From: Lunularia cruciata
Lineage: Eukaryota; Streptophyta; Marchantiopsida; Lunulariales; Lunulariaceae
Length of the DNA: 64,000 nucleotides
Direction of reading: 5' to 3'
NCBI GenBank assembly: GCA_948567375.1
Contig: OX419756.1
Coordinates: 69,330,333-69,394,332, forward strand
This document shows, piece by piece, positions 43,203-57,059 of the stretch. Numbering within the stretch: the first letter of the stretch is position 1; each line of letters opens with the position of its first letter. The notes below the pieces were generated by a model, which worked only from the letters and a program-made list of their open reading frames with translations, had not been told where the DNA came from and made no database searches. Position numbers and translations under genes: made by a program.

Positions 43203-43950
43203 GACTGTATGCCAAAATCTCAAATTGTGAGTTTTGCAAGTCTGAAGTACACTACTTGGGGCATAGAGTAAGTGCAAAGGGTATTCAAGTATTGACAGAT
43301 AAAATAGAGCTCATTCAAAAATGGAGTGCCCCAGAAGATCAGACTCAACTCAAGAGCTTCTTGGGTTTGACGGGATTCTATCATTGATTTGTCAAGGACT
43401 TCTTCAAGGCTACACAACCTTTAATAGCACTTCTTGGCAAGGAGAAGAAGTGGACACGGGGAACTGCACAAGAGTTGACCTTTCAAGAGTTGAAAGCCAC
43501 CTTGCTACATGCACCAATCTTGAAGTGGTATGACCCAAAACGTCAAATCAAGTTGGCCATAGATGCATCAGGCGTAGCAATCGGAGCAATCCTACAACAA
43601 GAGTGGCATGACGGATGACATCCCATTGCATATTTCTCTTGAAAGTTGTTACCAACATAACACAACTACCACACCATAGAACAAGAAAAGTTGGTCATTG
43701 TCTTGGCAACCAAGCATCAGAAGCACTATCTTGGCAAGAAGGCATTTGAGGTAGAGATAGACCACAAACCTCTAGTCTACCTCGAGATGCAAAAGGATCT
43801 ATCTTGTTGCAAGATTTGATGGGCAGAGTGGCGACAATGCTTCAACATGACAATCACCTACATTGAAGGAAAGAAGCAACTTGCAGATGCATTCACCCAC
43901 ATGCCAATGGCAAACAACTTGGTAGCAGAGGTTCAGATTAACCCTAAATT
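43203..43950 (+). pseudogene. RT connection and RNase H (family 2, copy 2)
   Basis: FLGLTGFYH is followed by a TGA where copy 1 has Arg. RNase H reads LAIDASGVAIGAILQQEWHDG with a stop after it. Matches 7560-8290. Confidence 0.83.
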
Positions 43951-44059
43951 CTGGCTAGAGATTCTAGCAGCTATAAAAACTGATCCATAGATTCTAGAAG
44001 GGCAATCATCCAAAGGCTTCACCAGCACCCAAGGACTCACCTTTTGTGATGGCAGATTA

Positions 44060-45380
44060 TGGATTCCAAATGTTCCAGAATTGTGCACCACCATTCTAGC
44101 GGAATGTCATGATTTGGCCATTGTAGGTCATGTTGGAATAGACAAGACCTTGGATGTAGTCCAGTGCCATTACTATTGGCTTAAGATGAGCAACAATGTG
44201 ATGGACTACGTGCACAATTGTTTACTTTGTCAACAGAATAAAGCTTCTAATCAAGCTCCTACAGGGCTCTTTCAACCTCTCCCCACTCCCACACAACATT
44301 GAGAACAAGTGTGTATGGATCTAGTCTGTGAATTACCCAAGACCACATCAGGATTTGACACCATTGTGGTCTTTGTGGACCAGCTCAGCAAAATGCCCTA
44401 CCACCAAGGAGGTGATTGCTCCACAACTTGCTCAATTATACTTAGATGCATTCTTCTCTCACCATGGCTTGTCTTGAGTACTCATCACCAATAAGAGTAC
44501 TCATTTCACCAGTTTGTTTTGGTGCACCCTCTTTGGTTTCTTCAAAACCAAGTTGGCCATGTCCACAACTTACCATCCACAAAAAAATGGACAAATAGAG
44601 CGGACTAATCGCACTATTGAAGACATGTTACTCAACTTCACCTTAGAAGAGCAAGAGAGGTGGGACATCATACTCCCGTTGGTGGAATTCGCTTACAACA
44701 ATTCAGTGAATGCATCCACCCAAGTCACTCCATTGTTCCTCATGTATGGTGAGCATCCCTTCACACCTTCCAGGTTGATGAAGATTCATCTGGTGGCTAC
44801 CAAGGTCGATGAAGTCAACATATTTGTTTCAAGAATCCAACAAGGGGTGGAGAGCGCTAAGCACAAATTATAGATTGCACAAAATTGCCAAAAGTAGTAT
44901 GTTGGTGCACACCGTAGGCACATGGAGTTCAATGTTAAGGATCAAGTGTGGCTATTGACAACCAACCTCACATTAGTGGGACCTTGTAAGCTCATACCTC
45001 ATTTTATTGGGTCTTTCTCAATTCTCCGTCTAATCGGCGTTGTGGCCTATCACCTTGAGCTACCACCACACATGAAGATCCATCCAGTGTTCCATGTTTC
45101 CCTTTTATGCAGATATGCTCCCCTATCAGGCTTGGGTCATTCCACACAAGACATTCAACCTTGTCCGACACTTGTTGATGGCAACAAGGAATATGAAGTG
45201 GAGCGGATTCTCCAAAAATGCATACGTGGTACTCATCATCCACGGGTGGATTATCTTGTCCAGTGGAAAGGTTACCCCCTCTATGAAGCAACCTGGGAAC
45301 CCACTGCCAATTTGACACATGCACCGGTGTTGGTGCAAGCATTTGAGCAACGGTTGCACAACGAGGACGTTGTGTTTTAA
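44060..45380 (+). pseudogene. Integrase and chromodomain (family 2, copy 2)
   Basis: HHCC region 44081-44302 (GHVGIDKT, CLLCQQNK). The core start at 44309-44494 has VDQLSK intact but a deletion after SKM shifts the frame. The segment for LITNKSTHF near 44480-44510 has lost the acidic residue equivalent to IIDRGTQF. 44514-44873 holds KNGQIERTN with the catalytic Glu. 44922-45380 carries the C-terminus and a well preserved chromodomain (YEVERILQKCIRG, YLVQWKGYPLYEATWEP). Confidence 0.88.
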
Positions 45381-45393
45381 AAGGAGGGAGGTT

Positions 45394-46155
45394 TGTAATA
45401 CCAAGAGCTAACCATATGATCTAGATATGAAATTTGCTTTGGTAACATCTGGAATGATGTTATACATGATGATCAAAATAGAACACATAGAAGTATCACC
45501 AAAAGGGTACTTCTACTAATAGAGTAGAAAATCGAAATAGATTTGAAAACCTTGGAGCCAATAGCTAGACATATGATTTGCAAGTGAGAATTGGGTTGGT
45601 AAAATCTGGAAGGATATTACATATGATGGACTGAATAGATCAAAAAGAGGTATCACCAAAGGGGGACTTCTTCTAATAGATTTTGAACAAAAATATGTCT
45701 GAAATCTTTGAAGGCAATTTTGGAGGCCTAAACAAATGCATTAGGCCTCAAAAATATGCAAATTCCCCCCTCCAATGGAAGGAAGGCTGGCCTTCCCTCA
45801 CCCCCCCTCCTACTTTGTCTCATCAAGAGCTTTCCAACGGTACCTCAACCATGTGATTATGAGATTCCTACAAGAAGATTCCCTAAAAGATTCCCTTCCG
45901 TCAAAGCTTGTTTGACCAAGCTGATAGGACCAAGACCAAGATGTCACCCATCCAAGTAAGTAATCCAAGGGTGGAGATTGCTGACATGTCACCTATCTAT
46001 GTACCTAATCCTATGATGGAGCTTCATTGGAGGAGATCCGCTTTGCCTATATATTAAAGAGAAGGTGCTCTTTTGAGGCATCGGAGTTTGAGTGTGAAAG
46101 TGTGTATTTTTCATGGTGTGTTTCTCTTAAGGTCTCCTATCCTTGAAGTATTAAA
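45394..46155 (+). repeat. 3' LTR of family 2 element, copy 2
   Basis: TGTAATACC to AGTATTAAA; the terminal CA has mutated to AA. C-rich tracts are at 45765-45812. Confidence 0.9.
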
Positions 46156-46169
46156 GCCAGTAACAAAAG

Positions 46170-47310
46170 TTGAGTAAACTCCTTCAGCCATTTCCCATTC
46201 CAACTACTTGTTGGGAACATGTGAGCTTAGATCTCATCACCTCCATGCCCAAGACACACCAAGGTCACACACCAATTGTGGTGTTTGTGGATAAGTTTAG
46301 TAAGTAAATCCATTTGGCACCAACGGTTGATATTGTGGATGCTCCAACCTTGGCATAACTCTACTTCAATAATGTATTCAAACATCATGGTATGCCACGT
46401 GTACTCATCTCCGACCGTGATCCTTGCTTCACCAAAAAGTTTTGGCAAGCCCTCTTCCATATACTTGGCACCAAGCTCGCTTTATTAATAGCCTATCATC
46501 CTCAAATTGATGGACAAATTGAACGTGCAAATTGCACCTTGGAAGATATACTTTGTGCCTTTGTCTACATTCACCATACCAATTGGGATGAATGTCTTGC
46601 AGCTGCGAAGTTTGCATACAACAATTCTAAACACGCAAGCACTTGATTCTCTCCTTTCTTTCTCAATTTTGGCCAAGATCCGTTTGTCTTAGATTCTCTT
46701 CTTGCTCCTCCTCCATCTCAGGTCCCTTGTATTTCAACTTTCTTGACCATCATATCCAAATCTATCCAACAAGCCAAATCTCACCTCCTTGTTGCTCAAA
46801 ATCATCAAAAACAATATACGGACCACCATCGTTGTGATCTCACCTTTGAAGTTGGTGATAAAGTTATGTTATCCTCTAGTAATCTACCCCTCCTACTTGA
46901 TACCCAAGTTTGTAAACTTTCTCCTAATTGAATAGGACCTTTTGATGTCACCCAAATTGTCTCTCCTATTGCTTTTCAACTTGCCTTGCCTTGTCATATG
47001 CACATCCATCTTGCCTTTCATATTTCCAAGTTGAAACCCTATGTTCCTAACACCCCTTCTTTCTCCTCTTGAGTCCAACCCCCTCCTCCTCCTATCCCTA
47101 TCAATGATCATGAGGAGCACAAAGTTGATCGTATCCTTGCACGTCACCACATCCACCAAGGATGCCGCCAACATACGGAGTAGAAGGTTGTTTGGAAAAG
47201 GTATTCCCTTCATAATGCCACCTAGGAACCTCTTTCTCACCTCCAAAATGCACAAATGGCCATCTAGGAGTTTGAAGCTTCAATGGCGACGAGTACGTCA
47301 CCAACTAGCG
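46170..47310 (+). pseudogene. Integrase and chromodomain remnant (element D')
   Basis: LDLITSMPK, LISDRDPCF and DGQIERANCTLED keep the D-D-E residues, but stops lie at about 46306, 46358, 46646 and in N*IGPF near 46930. The chromodomain at 47110-47280 has the same internal stop in QHTE*KVVWK as D, so that stop predates the duplication. Confidence 0.87.
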
Positions 47311-47321
47311 GTGGGGGAATA

Positions 47322-47756
47322 TGTAACAGTGTGGAGTTTAATGACTTAGTTAGTAAGGTTAACAAAGTTAAGAATAAGCCAAATTAGCCTAGAATATTCC
47401 AAAGGTATCTAGGAAGCTTCTTGGGAAGCTTCCCGACTAGTTAACTTGCACTCCAAGCAAGTAGCTTCTATAAGGAAGCTTATAGGAGCTTCTAACTAGC
47501 TTAGCTTGAACAACAAGTAGGTGGCTTCTAAAAGGAAGCTTCTTGAGAAGCTTCCTAGTTAATTTGGCTTGCACTCTAAGAAAGCGGCTCAAGGAAGCTT
47601 CTTGAGAAGCTTCTCAAGGGCCTTGTATGCTACCTACAAATACCAAAGACAAAGCTAATGCTAGACATTCGGAGTTTTCCTTCATTCAAGTGTTCCAATG
47701 TGAGTCTCCATTCTCTTATTTCTCTCCTTGGTCTTGGTCTTTTATAGCCTTCCTCA
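47322..47756 (+). repeat. 3' LTR of element D' with empty E site
   Basis: 435 bp, TGTAACAGTGTGG to GGTCTTTTATA. Holds a single GTTAG at 47349-47353 where copy 1 has element E flanked by two. Confidence 0.94.
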
Positions 47757-48845
47757 CCAAGATTGGAATGGAGAATATCCAAGACCAAGGAGTTATGTGA
47801 GGTTTGTGGAATGGAAAGACTTCCAAAAGTGCATGAGTATATTTATATAATAACTTTTCTAGAGACTTTGGTGAAAGACCTTGTGAAGAGTCTTAGTATT
47901 GCTATGTAGAAACTAATTTCATCAAGTAGTTCTCAGATTGGTGATGGAGATAACTTTTAAATTGATTGATAAACTATCCACATGAGTTTGACTTGTATGC
48001 ACCATTGGGATTTGATCTAGCAATGGAAATCCTATAGCAACTTGAACCTTTTGTGTTACCTATGGTTTACTACTCTAAAATGCAACTTGAACCTTTTGTG
48101 TTACCTATGGTTTACTACTCTAAAATGCAACTTGAACCTTTTTTGTTACCTATGGTTTACTACTCTAAAATGGTACTAATTATGTTTGTACTCTATCAAT
48201 TATAGGGTGAAAAATAATAGAAAAATTAAATAAATAAAGACATAAATATAGGAAGGAAAGGTAATGAGGGGCTAAGATGTAGAAATTCATGGTTTTTTTT
48301 ACAAGAATGGAAAGTACGTAGAGGCTTTTATGAGAGACTTCAAGAGAGCTTATATAAGAAAGAATGATAAGAGGAAGAATGAGTGTGCCTCATTTTTCCA
48401 GATTTCTTTGAAAATGCAACTCTTACATGTTATGAGTTACAATAGCAAAAAAGAGAAAGGAGAGATGTGCAAGAGGAGTCTTGGGAGAGTTTGACTACAA
48501 CACTCATCAATTTTTATTGTTTTGGATGAGAGTTATAGAGATTGATGAGTGAGGTTACCTTCCTCAAACAAAAAAATGGAGAGAAAGTGAGAATCTATGC
48601 AAAAAGAGTAGAGGAGTTAGAACCTCGGTTCCACATAGTGATGAAGAAGAATAAGGATGATATGGAGAATACTATGCTTGGGATAGGAGCCATACTCACC
48701 AAGAATTTTGTGAGAGGGTTGAAACCACAAATTCAAAGTAAGGTGAGATATGAAAAATCATGGGAAGCTTGAAAGTATGCCTCCAAGATTGATTGGAAGG
48801 TCAATACTTCTTTTCTATGTTCTTGATATGATTAATATAAGTTGA
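47757..48845 (+). pseudogene. gag-like remnant, copy 2
   Basis: The frame 48542-48772 contains FLKQKNGEKVRIYAKRVEEL and NFVRGLKPQIQSKVRYE; a TGA after SWEA replaces the TGT of copy 1. Counterpart of 17257-18360. Confidence 0.6.
48037..48171 (+). repeat. Three tandem 45-bp repeats, copy 2
   Basis: Same three units as 17547-17681, including the shared T-rich change in the third unit. Confidence 0.9.
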
Positions 48846-51025
48846 ATAAATTATAATCAACCCCTATTATATAATGCTAGTTTTGTGCTATTGAGTTTCT
48901 TAAGTTTGCGGTATGTAATGCATGTATGAAGATTTTATGAATCCAAAAAGAATAATCCTCAGGCGTTTTCTGAAACTAGTGTTATTGAATTTTACTAAGG
49001 TATTATTAAAATATTTTATCTTATGTACTATCATAATCAAAGATATATAGTTTACTACTTATTGTCTTTTAATCTCATACATATGTATATTACCCTTTAT
49101 GATAAAAAAAATATAAAATATAGACAAAGGATATTAATATTAAGAGTATATTCTTATGATTTCATTATTTCTAGACCAAAAATCACTTTCTATATTATGA
49201 ATAAGTTTCTTGCAATAGCCAAAGTTCTTTTCTGCAATAGCCAGTGTCCTCAAGGTAGATAAACAAATGGTATTGCTATGATTTTGTAAACATTATTCTA
49301 AGAGTCAAACTATGAATGTACTTATTTAGTAATGTAAATAAAATTATAAATTATAAGTAAATAGAAAAATATTATTTACTTTAATGTATGTATGCATTGA
49401 AAATCAATAGTATATTTTTTATTATTTTATTAGTGTGAGGATTTTTTAAGTATTTTTATATCATATTATGTAATTTAGGTAAAATTTTAATACTTGAAAT
49501 TATATGATAGTTTTATTATAATCCTAAAACATTATCATTTTACATTCTGTTGATAATTAGGATATATTTTGTAACTTGATATACTAAACACATAGTACAA
49601 TTATACTAGAGAATTGAAATATTCTGTCCCCACAATTTATCTTTTTATGCTAGTTAAAATAATTTTAATTTAATTCTTAAAAAATTTATGAAATTTTTTA
49701 TTGATAATCTTATCAAAATATGAAATAAATGAGTCAAATCCACTCCAAGTAGCCATAAAAACATCCTCCACTTCTCACAGCAGATATTTCTAAATTCTAG
49801 CACTGCAAAATTTCTTGCATAAATCTAGATCCAGGTCATCTTAACTTTTTCTCTCAGTTTTATTTCATTTTGCCTAAAAGTTTCATTTCATTTCATTTCA
49901 TTTCATAGAAGTTTCATATTTCATTTTTCCTAGTTGAAGTATATGATTTTATTCTGCTTCTTCTCAATCTAAGAAAATATCAAAAGATGATCCTATTTAC
50001 TTTTTACACAAATTCTTAACTTATATAAAGAATTGTATTTTCTAATGTTCTTAATTTATATATAGAAAATAATACTGATGAATAAAAATCACAAGTGCTT
50101 TATTCGTTTGAATTTCAACTCTACATTCTAAAAAACTATATATTTAAATATTACTTGGTGAAAAAGTCAAACTATTACAAAATTTAAAGTCCTAAATTCA
50201 TAATAAGAATAGTAAATCATGGGGCGTATTGAAAGTAAAGATTGATATTAAAAAAAAACCAAGGAGCAAAGAATCTAAAGGCATTTAGTTATTTTTTATC
50301 AGGTTCTTTCTAGACTTGAACTACAACATTCAAATATTCCCGCAAACAAACTAAAGGTTTCATTATAACCATTCAGATTTATTGTTGATTTTCCTATCAT
50401 AACTCTATATGATAATAAGAATAAGTAACACTGAAGGTTTTTTTTCTCACCTATAAAACATAGAGAAAGGAATAATGAACTTATTTAAAGTTCAAGTTTT
50501 CTAAATTTTTTGATATACACCTACAATAATATTTTATTTATTATCAAATCTTTGGGTATAAATATTAAGTTGCTAATCTTACTTAAAAAGAAGAATATTT
50601 TAAAATTGATTATGAAAATATCTTTTAAAATTTAAAACAACAATATATATATATAATTATAATTATGAGAATAAGATTGAGAAGTATACTGATAAATGCT
50701 TTGAAAAAGAATTGTTTATAGAAGGATACTTTTTAATTACAAGAATTCAAACTGATTTTGTTGACTGATTTTTTTTGCCTTGTTTAATAAACTGCTTAAA
50801 ACCTTGATTGATTGATATATATATCTTAGGTACATATAATAACCTTTTTGTTTGCTTAAAGTAAAATTCATTATTACTAAACCAAATGTTAGTATACTTC
50901 CCTCCTATAGTTGCTGTATGGCGGCATCATCCATGAAGCTTTAGAATGGTAGTATCATCCATGAAGCTTTAGAATGGTAGTATCATCCATGAAACTTGAC
51001 TGGTAAGAATGTACTGAGTTTTTAG
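48846..51025. other. AT-rich spacer, copy 2
   Basis: No supported gene. Near 50930-50985 a 28-bp unit (catccatgaagctttagaatggtagtat) is present one time more than in copy 1. Confidence 0.65.
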
Positions 51026-51264
51026 CTAGTGAAGGAATCGATCTCTGACACACATGCTGAAATGGACAGGCTGCTCACATGGCTGCAGTCGACCCTGGGC
51101 CTGGTCGACTGCAGCCAGCACACAGCTCTTCTGTCTTCTAAACGAGCTCCTGAGGATCCCGAGGAGTCTAATCCAGCCAGAAGGCTAAAACACGAGCAGA
51201 TTCTCCAGAGGAAGGAGAGACCATTCTGGGATCGTACTCAATTTCTTTCGGTAACGTTTGAAGG
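51026..51264 (+). other. Exon-like open segment, unknown product (copy 2)
   Basis: Same acceptor-like TTTTTAG and donor AAGG|GTGAGT as at 20571-20809, with an identical translation. No homology recognised. Confidence 0.4.
51081..51116. repeat. Perfect 14-bp inverted repeat, copy 2
   Basis: Identical to 20626-20661. Confidence 0.95.
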
Positions 51265-51996
51265 GTGAGTATTCTTAGGAGCTACTTGATCACTCATAGA
51301 GTCATATGGATTCACAACCACACTTGTACCATTTTCCATCACTTTATGCATATTACAAATTTTCCGATAACTTTACTCAATAGATGGGTAATTGATTACT
51401 TGATCTCCTATCTTACTGTTTAGTATAAATCATGAGGTGCCCTTATAAATATTGAGTACTACACAAAAGCAAAATTTTAACATTTAGAAATAAAGACGCA
51501 TATTCAATCCCGTGACAAGAGTTAACTGGACATACAGTAATATCAAAATCCTTCAAGATATTGTACTATATGTTTAACTTTTATCCAAATTTAGATCTAT
51601 TCTGGCTCTGTTCAATTTCCTTTTAGCAATAATGTGGTGATATATTAACAATTGCAAGCTTCTCAGTTGTGTTTGTCTACATTCATCCAGACTCAGTTCA
51701 GATTTTCTCATATGTACAACAAAATAAATGAATCGGTTTCTGATAGACAATTATAGTCCCTTGTACAACGATATGGATGTCCAGTTATTGAGATCGATCT
51801 TTAAGAGCCTTGTCACCTAGTGACTGTACCTCACTTCCTGTCAGGTCAGCTCTACTTTCTCAAAGACAGATCATTTTTAGAGATTAATGACGGTCCGACC
51901 CTCTCAATGTGAGAGAAGACCACTACTGGAGTTGGAGTTCGGCTCCTATCCTGGCAGTTCGTTACTATTGATGTGTTGAACTACTTGCTTTTAAAT

Positions 51997-53523
51997 CTAG
52001 TTGATAAATTGACACGTTTTTCTAATTTCTCCTGCAGATCCCGTCAACGGTTCAAGGTTCCCCATCTTCACCATGGCAGCTGAGAACTCCTCGAACCAAG
52101 TCGATCCTCGGGCTGAAAATTCACTGACAACGCTTTTACCTGTAATGTTGGTGATAAGTGCGGAATCGGTGATGAAAACTCCTTTGTTTGAAATGACACT
52201 TTTGTAATAAAGGTGGTCGAATCTGGTGGCAGTTGAATCAAGAAACATGGTGTTGTTTCTGTTACCCTTGGGACAAAGCTTTTTCAGCATGTTTGCAAAT
52301 TCAGGATCCAGAGTGGGATCGGTGTCGTTAAGGCTGTCGCTTCCAGTGAAGTTATAGATGTGAGGACCAACACCGTTGCAAGTAGTTCGGCCGATGGTGT
52401 GAGCACCTGAGTATAAAATAATGCATGGGCGGAGGGATCAGATTTTTCCTTCAACGTCAGTTCACTTCACGACATGCATCAGAATCTTACTATGAAGAGA
52501 CGAGAAACGTTGAAACAAAATTTGAACCTTTTCATTAAAGTATTTTCTGGTACCTGAAAGCACGATCATCTCTCTGGCGTTGAATCCTTTGCGGGCAAAG
52601 TTATCAACCAACAGGTCAAAATTCAAAACCGGGAATGGTAGATTGGTGTTAGCGTCATCTGCCAAGGAAACGTTGCCATCTCTTCGGCCGAGATATACTG
52701 GCCAGCTTGGACCTCCAACCTGATATCAGTAAACAGTAATTGAGCGGAGAAGTTCACTTAAGTATAATAAATCTGCGGATTCGAAGCTTGATCCTCACCA
52801 CACTTAACTTGAGCTAGTCTCTACGATCATGAGAAGTAGATGTCCCCAATGAGCTAGCTTACTTTCACAGTGGCCTCGTGTGCAGCAAGAGCAACAATAT
52901 CTGCACATGACACAACACCTGGACAGACACTTTCGACAGCTTCCTTGATGAGATCGATTTCAGGGATTCCTCTGATTTCGAAGTTTCCAAATCCTTCGTT
53001 TTCTGCTGGACTATCAGCGGTGGAATTGAGTAGAATTGATCCATCACAACCCTGTAATTGTCAACTCAGATTAGCGTTAAAACATAATACAGCACGGCAG
53101 GATAATCCTGAGTTATGCAACCTTACTTGGTTCGGCGTTGATATTAATTGAGCAAACGCTGGAGCTACTCTGAATGTGGTGAAGTTTCACTCACTGTACA
53201 CCGTCCTTTGACTCATAATCATTGCTTGAAGAACTGTGTGAACATATCTTTCAGGTTGTCTCTCACTCTACATGGAGCAGAAATGGTGGGTGTCTTACCC
53301 GAACCCAGCAATCATGAAACTGCAAGCGGTTAAAAGCTCCAGCCATAGTTTTGTCGGTTGCCAGAACTTCGTTAACCACCTTAGACACAATGGTTGTTAC
53401 TTGAGGACAGGTATAGTGATAAAATGTCTCGGACAAAGGACCACTATCTGCAGCTCCATGAGCAGTGTAAAGTGCTGCCAGAAGCAGGAGTCCGGAACAT
53501 AACAAGGGTCCGCAAGAACCCAT
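51997..53523 (-). CDS. P2: class III secretory peroxidase, 4 exons
   Basis: Exons on the minus strand: 53523-53299, 53051-52863, 52719-52554 and 52406-51997, again 225, 189, 166 and 410 bp with GT-AG introns; 329 residues. It is the duplicate of P1 and differs by very few residues, for example Ile for Thr in ALITN(I/T)TGKS. Signal peptide, distal RLQFHDCW, proximal LSGAHTIGR and eight Cys are all present. The start was chosen at the second in-frame Met, as for P1. It lies divergently to P3 with about 3.75 kb between the starts. Expected role: secreted haem peroxidase acting in the wall or apoplast; substrate not deducible. Confidence 0.93.
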
Positions 53524-53597
53524 TGAAGCAAATTCCCGTGTACCTGTTCTTCGTTCTGCTATCTGCAAGAATCATTAGATTGCAGTGCATGCGCACT

Positions 53598-53606
53598 CTA
53601 TATATC
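53598..53606 (-). promoter_or_regulatory. Probable TATA box of P2
   Basis: GATATATAG on the minus strand about 75 bp upstream of the start, same as P1. Confidence 0.5.
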
Positions 53607-54847
53607 AGCAACTGAAAAAAGAGAGAAATCAAAGTAGAACTTATTGAGCATGCATTGTAAACGAGTAAATGTCAAAGTTTTTATCAAGTCATTCATTCGA
53701 TGATCTGTTTCTCTAATCAAAGTTACCCACCAGACGATGCCAATGCAATGCGATGTTTCGTAGGGTAGTATGAGAAGCACTCAAGGTCTGAGTGCTGCAT
53801 TTACTTGATACTTAGCAAGAGAGGTACTTATACCCCCGGTGCTTGTCTTCAAGTTGACCCTTCTACTGATGTTGACGCAGTGTTTGGAGGAATTGGTTTT
53901 AGGCTGAACAGTAATTTCAATTTTAGGTGACTCGTGAAGCTGTAGATGTTGCTCGGTTTATGCAGTGAGAGTAGGCGCATGGATTCGTGGCTAGCGGTTA
54001 TTACGCCAACATCCGTAATATTAATCTCGAGTTAATTGGTTTAAGTATCATTTCTTTTAGCGTGAACAAGGAGACGATTTCCTGAAGTACTGGAAAACAC
54101 GTTAGGACCACATCGTGTGCTAGGCACGTACCGACCTGAAATTGTATATGATTTTGCTAATTTTCAGCTCATTTTTCGGTGATTTTCTACTTCCAACTAG
54201 TATGGTTCTCATATTGTCGATGACGACAAGTAACTATATAGTTGTCGTCAATCACTCTCAATCAGGATTATCTGTTTCAGAGAAGCATAGATATGCAAGG
54301 CATATAACTTGAGTCGTGCACGTGAGCAGTACTAGCCACTGTTCGGACCTGTACTGTTCATGCCCCATGTTGATATGGGTTAGGGTCCGTGCAGATAAAA
54401 AAACTTCATTTGTACATTTTTTCTATGCTCTGTACTTCCCAAGAGAACGAGTACTTGTACATGACCTATGCCCCAGAGCATGTGGAGGCGTCATGACAGC
54501 TTTGCAAGCTACGTGCATATGTGACCACTTAGATTAAAGGAATCCTGCATTAGATCCTCATGCAGAGTTGACACACGATTTACCTTTCACAGACGTTCGT
54601 CAGATATACAATTGTGATGTAAAATAATCTTAATTTCCTCTTATATTGGAACAAGAGATGCATTGTGAAGTATAAGCTCTCAGCCGGACGTGGTGACCTC
54701 TGAATCTGCTCTTGAGTATCAACCGATCGCACTCAGACTTTTCATATATACTAACATTAAATCGGACAATTCACTTACATCTTTCCGATTTATATATGAG
54801 TATATGCCAGTTTCCTTAATCTGGTCAACCAAATTTGTAGAGGACAA
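53607..54847. other. Intergenic region between P2 and P3, part 1
   Basis: No supported gene; nearly identical to 23147-24391. Contains the imperfect hairpin at 54221-54250. Confidence 0.5.
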
Positions 54848-55388
54848 ACTGTAGTACGGGTGCTTCCACTCAGAGCTGAAGACACCAATTAAAGGCTAGA
54901 TCATGGCATAGGAGGCTTATTCCATATCATGCCCATAGTTCTGTTCGGATCTCCCTAGGTTTAGTTACTGTCGCAGTTATCTCCAATCCTCCTTTGGGCG
55001 TCAAATATATGGGTAGTAAGCATATGTTTCGGACCCTTATTTTGACCATGGAAAGGAAGTTTTTAATATCTTTCTAGGTAGAGCTCGACGATGTTACTTC
55101 GCACTGTACTCGCGAGATGTTTTATATGTGTGGGACTGCATTGCTTTGTGTACATGGTCAAAACTTGGATCACGATGTTTGGACGGGAAATAAGGACATT
55201 GTCAAGATCTTGAGATGCTTGTTATGTTTCCATAACTGTAACATACTTATAAGTATGCGATATTAGTGCAGTTCATGGATACGCTTAAAAGTGACTATTC
55301 TGCGCAACGCTATTCAAGTTAGTGCTTATTTATTTCATCTATCCACTAACTAGGAATGGCGATTGAAAGTTAGTCACTTCTGAATCGG
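54848..55388 (+). repeat. Dispersed ~540-bp repeat, unit 2
   Basis: Counterpart of 24392-24927; also related to 59351-59908. In the segment near 55262-55290 it shares bases with unit 3 against unit 1 (for example gatattagtgcagttcatgg). Confidence 0.8.
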
Positions 55389-56948
55389 TAAATGCCATGA
55401 GCATTGCACGTACGGCTGCCTTACAAGCTGCACTTTCATTTGACAGATGAGAACTAGGTAAAATGTGCCTCCTGATTACAATCTCCATCGAGTCTATTAA
55501 CTTATGCATATTTCATGCTTGTACTGCAGCTGTACAACGATTACGCTTGCCTGCTATCATCATCAAATCTTCATATGCTTATATTTACGGTTTCTAGTAC
55601 CTCCTCACAGGGGTTCCCACACATAATTCGTCCAAATATCCTTGCAGATAGATTGTTTTGACTTGCTTCTACTTCCTGACTCTGATCCACTCTCCCTCCG
55701 CACTGATTTCCTAAAGTATTGTGACCTCCCAATTGATCTCCTTGACCAAGAAATGATTGGATGCTCTCAGAGTACTGCACAGTTCAGGGTTTAGTTTCTC
55801 GGTCTTAGTCAAAATGATCGACATCCAAGCCCTGTGCTTCTTTCCTATGCATTTCCGAGGTTCATAGTAGGCAACGTCGACATTCTAGATACTCATGCAT
55901 ATGGCATCCAGTTTTTAACAATTGAGATGCGCTCCGGATCCATTTATTCGACCCGACAATGAACTACCTATATGAGCAAAAATTTATGGAAGTTACCATA
56001 GGCATAACTTGCAGACCTCTATATATTTCTGGTCTTGAGACTCGAAGGATTTATCCAGTATTTTCAATAGATTCAGTTCCGATTCCATTGACATCAGTGG
56101 GAACCTTTATTCAGGAAATAATTCAACTCTTTCTCCTCTCTAGAAACCACAAGAATCTTGAGGTCACAAGAATCTTGAGGTAGAACGTATACTGTCAAAG
56201 CATTTAAATCGTAGCAATGGCCATATAAGATTCGTTGGCAATGTACGAGTCGAAGATGGAGATGAGAAAAGGGCACGGAATCATTTACCCCGGAAATCAA
56301 TTAGGTCATGGTTAGCCGTACCTCCGAGACCATTGACTGGTCAGTGACATGGCACGAAAAATCTCTTTGTGTGCCTAGCCTCAAGTCCACTGGTAGTTCT
56401 CCAAAAGTTGAAATATATCCCAGATGCTGAAGTTTTCAGCGGATCCTAGGCCTGGCTCTGCACCGGTTCCTTGAGTGGTGGGAGTAGCAACTCCCCCAGA
56501 TGTGGTGAAGTGAGGTTCAGAATCGTGAGGTTAACAGTAGCAGCGTATGCACCATTCCGGGAGCAGTACAAATTATTTGGCTCAAAATGAATACCTGGAG
56601 CGGAGAAGCAGAAGACCTTACCTTCGTCATTATAAAAGTCATCCGATTAAACCAGCAAAAACATTGATTCAGAAAGCTGGAACTCACATATAGAAATGCA
56701 TGTGGGCATGATCTTGTTAGCAGCTAACCTTCATGATCACTAGCTTGCAACTGTGGCATATGCTCATCAATTGCCAAAATTCAACAGTAATTAGCTAAAA
56801 TAAGTCACCACATGAGATGATTTAGATACACTGCAAGATTGAGAGATCCACTATCCAGTTTAATAAAAAGATTTATTCTGGGAATAAATGTATGGTTTCA
56901 AACTACCCTAGGATCACAGGAGGGGTCAAGTCGAAGACGAGCTTGTTG
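55389..56948. other. Intergenic region between P2 and P3, part 2
   Basis: No supported gene. Diverged from 24928-26340 by many substitutions and indels, including about 100 bp near 55750-55870 that copy 1 lacks. Confidence 0.5.
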
Positions 56949-56956
56949 TATAAGTA
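56949..56956 (+). promoter_or_regulatory. Possible TATA box of P3
   Basis: TATAAGTA about 110 bp before the predicted 5' leader donor at 57060. Copy 1 has ataagcat at the same place. Confidence 0.4.
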
Positions 56957-57059
56957 TCTCCGCTGCCAAGTTTCAAGCAATTGTAGCACTCAGTTCCTGA
57001 GTGCTTCTGATGCACACTTGACAGTTGCAACGAACTTCACCTTGCATTCGCAGAGTCAG

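Larger units (their letters stand above)
42023..46155 (+). mobile_element. Family 2 chromovirus, copy 2, lacking 5' LTR and gag
   Basis: Same structure as 6376-10516. Differences are scattered substitutions and small indels; some stops are shared with copy 1 and others are private. Confidence 0.9.
46156..47756 (+). mobile_element. Element D': 3' half of family 1 chromovirus without E
   Basis: Begins gccagtaac in mid-integrase right after the family 2 LTR, as D does, and ends with an unsplit 3' LTR (47322-47756). It is the empty-site counterpart for element E. Confidence 0.92.
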